This document shows positions 47,001-56,000 of a stretch of DNA of 64,000 nt, piece after piece. Under the pieces are notes generated by a model. It was not told where the DNA came from. It worked only from the letters and a program-made list of their open reading frames with translations, and ran no database searches. Positions within the stretch are counted from its first letter, which is position 1. The number at the start of each line of letters is the position of its first letter. The translations under genes were made by a program, and so were the position numbers. The stretch is from Aplectana chamaeleonis (Eukaryota > Nematoda > Chromadorea > Rhabditida > Cosmocercidae), in the NCBI GenBank assembly GCA_029168955.1, contig JAPDOI010001379.1:1-64000 (forward strand), given 5' to 3'.

Positions 47001-50000
47001 ATAAATTCGTTCATTTTTATTCCGAACGAGCGAATTTCGAATAAATTCGTTAATTTTAATTCCGAACGAGCGAATTTCGAATAAACTCGTTCATTTTTTA
47101 TTTCGAACGAACGAATTTCCAATAAATTCGTTCATTTTTTATTCCGAACGAGCGAATTTCGAATAAATTCGTTCATTTTTTATTCCGAGCGAGCGAATTT
47201 CGAATAAATTCGTTCATTTTTTATTTCGAGCGAACGAATTTCCAATAAATTCGTTCATTTTTTATTCCGAACGAGCGAATATCGAATAAATTCTTTCATT
47301 TCCTATTTCGAACGAACGAATTTCCAATAAATTCGTTCATTTTTGTTCCGAACGAGCGAATTTCGAATAAATTCGTTCATTTTTTATTCCGAACGAGCGA
47401 ATTTCGAATAAATTCGTTCATTTTTTATTTCGAACGAACGAATTTCGAATAAATTCGTTCATTTTCTTTTCAGAACGAACGAATTTCGAACAAATTCGTT
47501 CATTTTTTATTTCGAACGAACGAATATCGAATAAATTCGTTCATTTTTTATTCCGAACGAGCGAATTTCGAATAAATTCGTTCATTTTTTATTTCTAACA
47601 AGCGAGTTTCTGATAAATTCGTTCATTTTTCATTTGCAACGAACGAATATTTGAAATTCGAATATTCGAATGACGAATAATTTAAAGGCAGCATTCACGA
47701 TGATAATCCTCGTTGACTTTCCACAGTGAAATGATAGGCGAGAAGGGTCCTAGGCTTCCAGTGTCGGAAGAACGGTAGAAAACGAGCCAGGAGCGGCGAA
47801 ATAACGGCTGCAAACAAGTGGTTTGGTGCCCCAGACACGCCTGGTGCCCTTGATCCGCCCCCTCGAAATGATAATCGAAGACTCAGATTACAGGAACGAT
47901 CAAGTCACAGAAGTGCTGGTAAGTGAGCGGATCGCTTCATCGCACTTATAGGTATCATCCTTCTAGCGGTAAAATCCTCCACGCTCAAAAATCAGCGTAA
48001 ACGAGAGAGGGCCTATTTTTGCTCAAAAACGCGTCTTTCGTGTCCTTTTTAAGCATGCCTTGCTATATAGGGCACCAAACCTTCTGTAAACTGTGGAATA
48101 CTAAACAACAAAGGAATGCTGGGGTTACGGGTTCGATCCCCGCATTGCATCTTGCGGGGTGGTGGCCATCGTGTGTCAACACCCCTGAGGAGGCGGGAGA
48201 AACGGGGGAGGAGCGAGGCTCCTGATTGGACGCACCACGGGCTAGCCCCGGCCCCCGGCTATTGCGTCCAATCAGGAGCCTCGCTCCTCCCCCGTTTCTC
48301 CCGCCTCCTCAGGGGTGTTGAGACATGATGGCCACCACCCCATCTTGCGTAAAAATAGTTTTGCACTTATTCGATTGTTTATCACCGAGGTTTCTCACTC
48401 ACATGTTAACTTGCTTTTCCGATCCTATTGAATTTGCAATTTCTATCGCGTGAACCTCTGTAGTACATGAGATTCTCATTACTTTATTTGAAAATTTATT
48501 ATTCTCAAATTCATGTACTAGCATTTCAGGTTCATTGAGGAATATTGTAATGTGAGCATCTTGTTACTTTCTATTGTTTTCTCGAGCGAAGGGAAACACT
48601 TCTCTCGAACACATAGAATTCGTTAGCGAATCATCGTTGAAAAGCATTGCCATTATAAGTTTTTAAAAATTATCATCATGGGAGCAGTTTTCATTTTCAG
48701 AAGGCGACAATCATTTGCCTAATACATCTGCTAACCCTTCATCGAAAACTACTAAACTCGGCTCGATCATGCAGAATTTTTTCGATTCTCCGAAGTTCGA
48801 GGGTGAATGAGTGAAAGTTTATATTGCAAAAAAAATCGAAAAACAATGTTCTCCATATTGATCCAAATAGAACAAATTGAGGTATGTCTACAGCGATGGA
48901 AGTAGGACCTGGTGAGGTTGCGGATTCTTCTAAACATACTGTAGCCTGATAGTGTTCTCACTCATTTTTTTGAAATAACTAAAATTTGTCGGCGAGTTTT
49001 GGCTTCCGCTCTCACATTTTCACCTGTTTTCATTGCTTCCACAGATGTAGTCGTTTCGGTGAACACACAGACTCACCGAGTTATCAAAGCTGTTCCGGAG
49101 AAATGAGTGATACCACTAACAAACTACCGTATGTTAGGACGAGTCCGCAACCTCACCAGGTCCTACTAACATTGCTGTAGACTATAGACTCTGCCAATTC
49201 GAGACTTGATGCTTCGGGGAAAGCGGCCTTTATCACACTCTGTTATCATTAGGCATCAAATTCACCTTTAGCGCCGTCATCAAATCTTATCCGCGCAAAG
49301 GGTGAACTTGCTGAGCGGTTGGATATCAGTCAGCGCAAAGAGTGAAAATACCGCCGTGGCTGGTATGTCAGAAATTTCTAAACAAGTGAAAACATCTCAG
49401 CGAAAACATGATAAAACGATTGATCACGTCTCGATGTGTTTACCATGAGCACAGCCGGTATAAAAGCCGCCTCATCTCACTAGAGTCCTCATTCGGCATT
49501 CTGATGCCGGCCCTGAAAGGTGACTTCGGGCCACTCTCCGGAGGCCAGCATAATTTTGGCTGGTGGGAGGATACAGTGGGTATCCTCACGGCGGGGGGGG
49601 GGAAGTTACGCCGCGGTCCGCAGACGGGGGCGCCTCACCGCAGACCTCGGTGAAGATTACGCCCATGTTGCGGACAAGGCGAGACTTCTTGCGCTGTGGA
49701 CCTTCAAATTCGTGAAATTTTCGAAGTAAATTTACCCATTTTTCGAGGTAATTTCACCTCATTTTCGGGGTAAACTGGACCCTCTCTCGCTGCCAGTTCG
49801 CACCATTTTTACGGGATATTCACCTCATTCTCACCTATCCTAGCGAAAAATTCATCCATACAGTGAATTTAACGCGGCAAATTAAGACTTCATGCCGACT
49901 TGCTTATGAGCATCAAGTCTCTTTTGCTGAGGCATCAAGTCTCGAATTGGCAGAGCAGACTCACTGAGTTATCAAAGCTGTTCCGGAAAAATGAGTGATA

Positions 50001-53000
50001 CCACTAACAAACTACCGTATGTAAGGGCGAGTCCGCAACCTCACTAGGTCCTACTAACATTGCTGTAGACTATAGATGGGTGTTAGATGTAGTAGGCAGC
50101 CGATTCTTGCTTCTGAAAAGCCAAAAGCTTAGCCATGGTGGCCGCTTGAGGCCCCAGTCAGAGTTGGTGCTATTTGCATCTGTAACCCACCGACTCCCCC
50201 CAGCACCCCCCAACACCCACCCGGTCGATACGTATGATTAAAATGACGGGGTGAGGTTGAGAAAATCACTCGGTGTATCCAACTAGATATGACGATGGTT
50301 ACGTGGCCAACAGGATTGCACCTGTTCAGAGAAATAGTGAAGGAGAGTAAAGTGAAGGAACGGATGATCCGAGATGCTCAACCTACGCGTGGTGGATCTG
50401 TGGAGTCGACTACCAAGATCAAGGAGACTCATCAAACGGGCATCAACAACTCCACGAGGAGTTTTTTCTGAATGGGAGTGTAAATGGCTGCCTGCCACAC
50501 GCGCGAAGGAACGGAGGTAGCAGTAAGGTTAGCTTTCTAGTGATACGCAATGTTTTATCATAGGCCCGCCCACCCGGTGATTTTCTCATCCGCCGTCATC
50601 CACGTATTGCATGGATATCGATCGCGTCGGATACACCGGGTGATTTTCTCAACCTCACTCCATCATTTCAATCATACTTATAGACCGGGTGGGTATTGGG
50701 GGGGGGGTGTTGGAGGGATACACCGGGTAATTTTCTCAACCTTACCCCACCACATTGTTCATACGTATCGACCGGGTGGGGTTGGGGGTGTTGGAGGGAT
50801 ACACCGGATGATTTTTGTGCATCCCATTCCCAATGCTTTCTGTGTGTATCGACCGGGCTGGATACGTCGGCTCATCCAACTATGACCGGGGCCTGAAGAG
50901 AGTGCGCTTATCAGTTTTTTGTTTTTCCCCTTTTTTGCTCTACCGGAAGGTCCATATGGAGAACCAAACATACACTAATGTTACCCTATCCATTCCCGAC
51001 TAATGTTACCTTATCCATTCCCGATTTCATGACGTCTGCTATCCCGGAGGGTTCTCCCTGTAGGAGAGTACTAGATCCTGTTAGAGAGAGGGAGAGCCAT
51101 AAGCAAACCATTCGCCGACGCTCCTAGCAAAGTCAATCTGCAAAGGTGGCACGACTCACAACAAGAGTGCCTCCGTTTGTGGCGCGAGGAGCTCACCCGA
51201 GGGCATCTTGATTGGACGGCTATAAACCCTATTCTAGATGCAGTGCCGAGTCGGGTTTGCGAGTCAGTGTCTCAACTCGGTAGGCGAGTCAGATGCGCTT
51301 TCTCTTCGCTGCTGTGGAAATTCTGCTATGTTAATGTCCTACGTAAAAAGGATCGACAGTAGCATCCCAGACGCATGCCCGCACTGTGGCAGCCCCGGCC
51401 ACAATGTTGAGCACTTATTTAATTGTTCGAAGAGGCCTACCACGCTAACTACAATGGACCTATGGACGAATTCAACCTTGGTCGCCAAGTTTCTGAGCCT
51501 ATGACAATACCCACTTCGTGCCTGCAAAGAAGAAGAATGTAGTAGCGTGATGTTTCGAACTGCAAAGGAGTGGTCAAATCCTTCATTTTTGTGTGCTAGG
51601 ACCATGACCCGAGAAAAAATTGAGAATGAGTGGGTGAGTTACTGGTTTAGACTTGGGTGAAGAACGGTAAACTTAATGGAATAGTATAAATGCCTCCTAG
51701 GACGAATAAACATTTTTTGCACAGCTGGTGACGTTCTTCTTCCGGGTTCAAACCAGTAGATCGCCCACGACAGATAGTAGTTTGTTTGACAAAACTTGAG
51801 CATTTTACGTTTTTCGCACGATGGTGTGGGGCGAAGAACGATTTCAAGCTGGGCGAAGGTCACAAATTCGCATGGGGCTCATTTCTGACATACAGCCAGT
51901 ATCTGAGGAAGATTTTTCAGGAGGCAGATGTGGTAACTCTTTCCGACATTGATGAATGCCCCTCCGGATCTAGCGCGCATTGTGAACCAGTAGGTGTCTC
52001 CCAATCTTTCCTTAGCGCATAAAGCTTGCCTTTACGCTTGTGTATGATTCGCCGATTTCAGAACACATCGTCAAAATCAAAAGTTGCAAAAGATGGACCT
52101 GAGGTGAATCCTAGTGAGTATTTCTTGACTACAATAGTTCACGTTTCATTCATTCAGATTATGCTTTTTGTTTCACTGCAGAGCTCTCGCTACCATCCGA
52201 CGCTATGGATTTGTCTTCATCAGTGCAAAGTTATTTAACCGCCTTGATTCCATCTCCAGTTGTGGTAAGACGTTCGTGTTTTTCTTCTTCTACCTCTCTC
52301 ATCATGAGAGCTGGTCTAGAGGGTTCCATCGTTGGTTTTCCGCGGTAAAAGCGTCCTCATCGTGTCCACCGTACTTGAGGGCAACGCTCACCCAAATGTT
52401 GATGTTTTGAATACTTAATGCCTTTTTATGGCATGGTTTATACAGGCTATAAAACGGCGAAATTCCCATGGTTCTACGCGTGCTGGTGCGGAGCGGAGGT
52501 TAGAGGCAGTGAGAGAGCGGAGGGCAGACGGAGGCTGAGGGGTCGCACGCGCCTCGAATGATGTGAATTACGGCGTTTTATAGAGGGTAATCATAAGACA
52601 TCACAAGGTTGCTGAGTTGAATACAAAACTTAGGTGTCAGGCAGGAGTCGAAACCACATTGCATCGCTTACCGGGCGAGTGTGGTACCATTATACTACCG
52701 ACACCCCGCTCTGCATTCCTCTTCATTGAACTCATCCAAATGTTTTCGACACTTCCATGCCAAAGATATTAGGCTTACTATTTATCAAAGTTTTAAATGA
52801 AAAGGGGAGGGATTTGAAGGCTTCCGAAAGTACTACTCCCTCTCTCCTAATATCAGTCTAGAAGACTTCAAAATTAGTGTTTTGTACAAAAGTTATCTTG
52901 TCGTGGGCTTTTTTTGAATCGAATATGGTATAACATTAGAAAGCGCAACTTCGCCTCTCTCTAATAGAGTTAAGCCCTACCTGCTCCGAATTCTTCATTG

Positions 53001-56000
53001 AAATGTAGAGGAAGTTCTGGCTATCACTAACAAAACTATTCAAATGTCCATCAATCTTTTGGGAAGCAGATATTGCGGACCCGTGCGTTCTGCGTCGCGC
53101 CCGGCGGAGTGGGCGGCGACCCGACATCCCCAACATTTAGTTGAAATCAATTAAACTGGCATGTTCTGGAGCATTATTTACTTTGCTCCATTCATTTTAC
53201 GTCAGTAACGATAACCGTTTCCCCGTATATGGTGCTGAAGACTCTTTCACCCGCTGGCCGCGTTCGCGCCACTCACCGGACCGCAACTCATACGCACGCA
53301 GGTGAGCATTGTCACGGAAACTCAATCTTTCCTTCCTATAATTCAGGGCTGTTTTAGTGCATAAAAATTCGAACCATATGGAGACTAAATTATAGCAATA
53401 AAACGAGTTTGCGGAATTTGTTCGAAGTTTCAAAAGTGACATTTTTAGGTAGCCTATCTTATTGACCGGCTTGAGGACATCCGGCTCCATAGACGAGTAT
53501 TATGAACAAGGGCTTATCTGATGTTATTCATTATTTCAAATATGGATTTTTTCAATTTCTTTTTTTTACTGTCAATGAATTAGATTTTTTAATTTCCGAA
53601 AACTGGTCGATAACTGACTAAACCAAGATCGCTAGATGACACACTGCTCGTAAAATTAAGCTCTAAAATCCTTGGATAATTAGTATGCGATAGAAATGGT
53701 CAATTTTGGAAATAGAAAATAGGAATTCGTCCGATTGAGAAGATTTGCGCGAATCCGTTCTAGTGCTGTAATATAGTCCCCACAGGGTTTAAATGAAATA
53801 ACCCTGATGAACCGAAATGAGAGAACGATGAACATTTGAGGATATTTGCTGCCCTAAACCTGCTCGACATTTTGATGTTGACTTTGAAGCATGTCGAGCT
53901 TATCGGGTGGCGTCAAACGCTATGAGATGGGGAAGGAGTTGTGTTTCGAAAGGTATACCAGAATTGATCAAGAGATTATGGAAGGATAAGAGAAAATTCG
54001 TTGATTTATTTGATGGTCAACTTGAGCCAATCCTGTAATTCCAGAATCCTTCCAAATTCGCCTATTCGAGATGGATGTATCGTCTGCGAGAAGCTCTTAT
54101 TGAGAACGTTGGTAAACGACCCGAATTATGGAAGGGTTCGTCAGTTGCCAGCTGTGACCTGGCAAGGACCGATGAACTTTGGGCAGATCGAGGGGATGAA
54201 CAACTACCTCAGTTACGCAAGTTTTCATCTGCTGCCAGCTGCGTCCCAGCAGGGATGGATAAACTTTGGGCAGATGTAGCCAAGGAGCTGAGCGACCAGT
54301 TCCAGATTAAAGCTGACAGTGAGCCTTTTCAGTTTTCACTAATGCCTGTAACTCATATTACAAGTTCTTTAGTGAATGACATGAAGCGATGGTGGAGCGT
54401 TCTTGTTACCATTGGAAGTCACTGAGAATCTGCTGGGATAGTGGCGTGAAGGTAAGGCGATCGTCGTTCCACGGCTCTCTGAACTTTTTGAAAGCGGCTG
54501 TTGTTGAAGAATCAGAGGCATCGATTAGCGACTCAGATGAGGCCGTGCGACTGCCGTCAAGGTCTGCTAAAATCCATATTTCAGACTGAAGTCATTAGGA
54601 TTGAAGAAAGTAGTCTATGTTTAAGGGCATCTACTGGTGATTTGTGTCCAGATGAAATGATGGAACATGAGGGCTTGCTGCAGGTTTCTGTTCCAGAGAT
54701 TGACTTTCTCATAAGAACTGGACAAATAGCTGAGGAAATGTGCTACTGCATACCTTTTGATAGCAATGAGGGTTCGTTCGAGGATTTTTAGGGGTTTATC
54801 AGTTTCAATCACATTTAGTGAAAACTCAAGAGGAAACAACCAAATCTTCAGATATTTTGACGCTAGAACTGGGCAAAATATGGAAGCAAGTGGCATCTTC
54901 ACATGTTGGCGAACGAGTATGTGTAGGCGATCAAGAAGAGGATGTGAAGTGGGTTGTAATTATGAAATTTACTACGAAGGATTCTCGAAGACAACACTCG
55001 CGATAGAAATTGAGATTTTTTCTGCAGAACTGAGTTTTCCGGGCGAATTCCGGTATGCTCGATGTGTATAGATCATTGAATGAGGTTTCACGTTCCCTTG
55101 GTGAATTGGGGGAACATGGCGTTCACAATTAGCATCTTCCACCTCGAACGGAGCCCATAAAACCTTGAAATGAGCGGAGTCAGTTCCTCGCTTGCGGTTC
55201 TGTGAGACAAGAGGTGCTCTCTGTCAAGAGATGGTGGGTAAGACTGGCTCTGGTTGACCATAAAACTGCGACGCCCTCACAACGCAGCCACTTTAAGCTC
55301 ACGAAAGCGCTTTTGCTATCCTCCATCGGGTGTTCCGCTGTTACGGTCTCGTCACGGTTCACAACGAGGAAACGTTCTGCGCGAGTGGCCATAGGGGAAA
55401 GCTCACTAGGCATCTAAAATCAATCTTTATGACTGATTTTAGGTCACCCAGAGGGTCCGTCTGGGAGAGCCAGTTGAGCTCTTGGTGAGATGAAGCGTCT
55501 GATATACGTGTTGCTGACGTGGTAAACACGTGATCGTGTGGGGGTCAATGGAAAGACGTGCCCATAATCCCCCCACAAATAGCCCACGATATTTTTCTTA
55601 ACTCTTGCGCAGGGGCCAGTTTCATCAACGCGTGTCATTTGGTGGGGTAAAGGCGTCGGCGCGTTTGATGATTACCCCTTGAGAGCCTATGGTATCCTAC
55701 CAGAGCAGTGTCTCAGCTGCCCTATCCTATTGGCTGGATAAGCTTAGGGCCCTGTTGGTTAGCGATCTTCCGCTTTTGCAGGGTCATCATCAAGCGTGCC
55801 AACGCCTTTACTCCTACCCAGCACTGCCGCGTTGATGAATCTGGCCCGATTGTGAGATGAAGCGCCTGGTAGGCGCGTTGTTAACGTGGTAAGCACGTGA
55901 TCGTCTGGAGATCATGGGAAGATGTTTGCCCATAATACCCTCACAAATAGCTAACCATATCTTCCTCAATTCTTGCTTGCGCAGATCTCACATCGCGCTT

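Larger units (their letters stand above)
50215..50890. repeat. Degenerate tandem repeats (TCGACCGGGTGGG / ACACCGGGTGATTTTCTCAA)
   Basis: Five or six units of about 70-90 bp carrying both words. Interrupted by the LINE-2 5' fragment at 50365-50504. Similar words (TATCGACCGGGTGGGA) recur near 58310-58400. Confidence 0.65.

Noticed and set aside
37086..47690. CRISPR-like array
   Set aside because: Direct repeats are contiguous without unique spacers, the host is eukaryotic and there are no cas genes. These are satellites.
48112..48150. tRNA gene
   Set aside because: A T-arm/B-box-like sequence is present, but no acceptor 5' half, D arm or anticodon arm could be found.
51786..51920. SQYLRKIFQ segment as another HMG first half
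   Set aside because: Only a loose resemblance to PLSxFMRYxR; no second half follows and the spacing does not fit.
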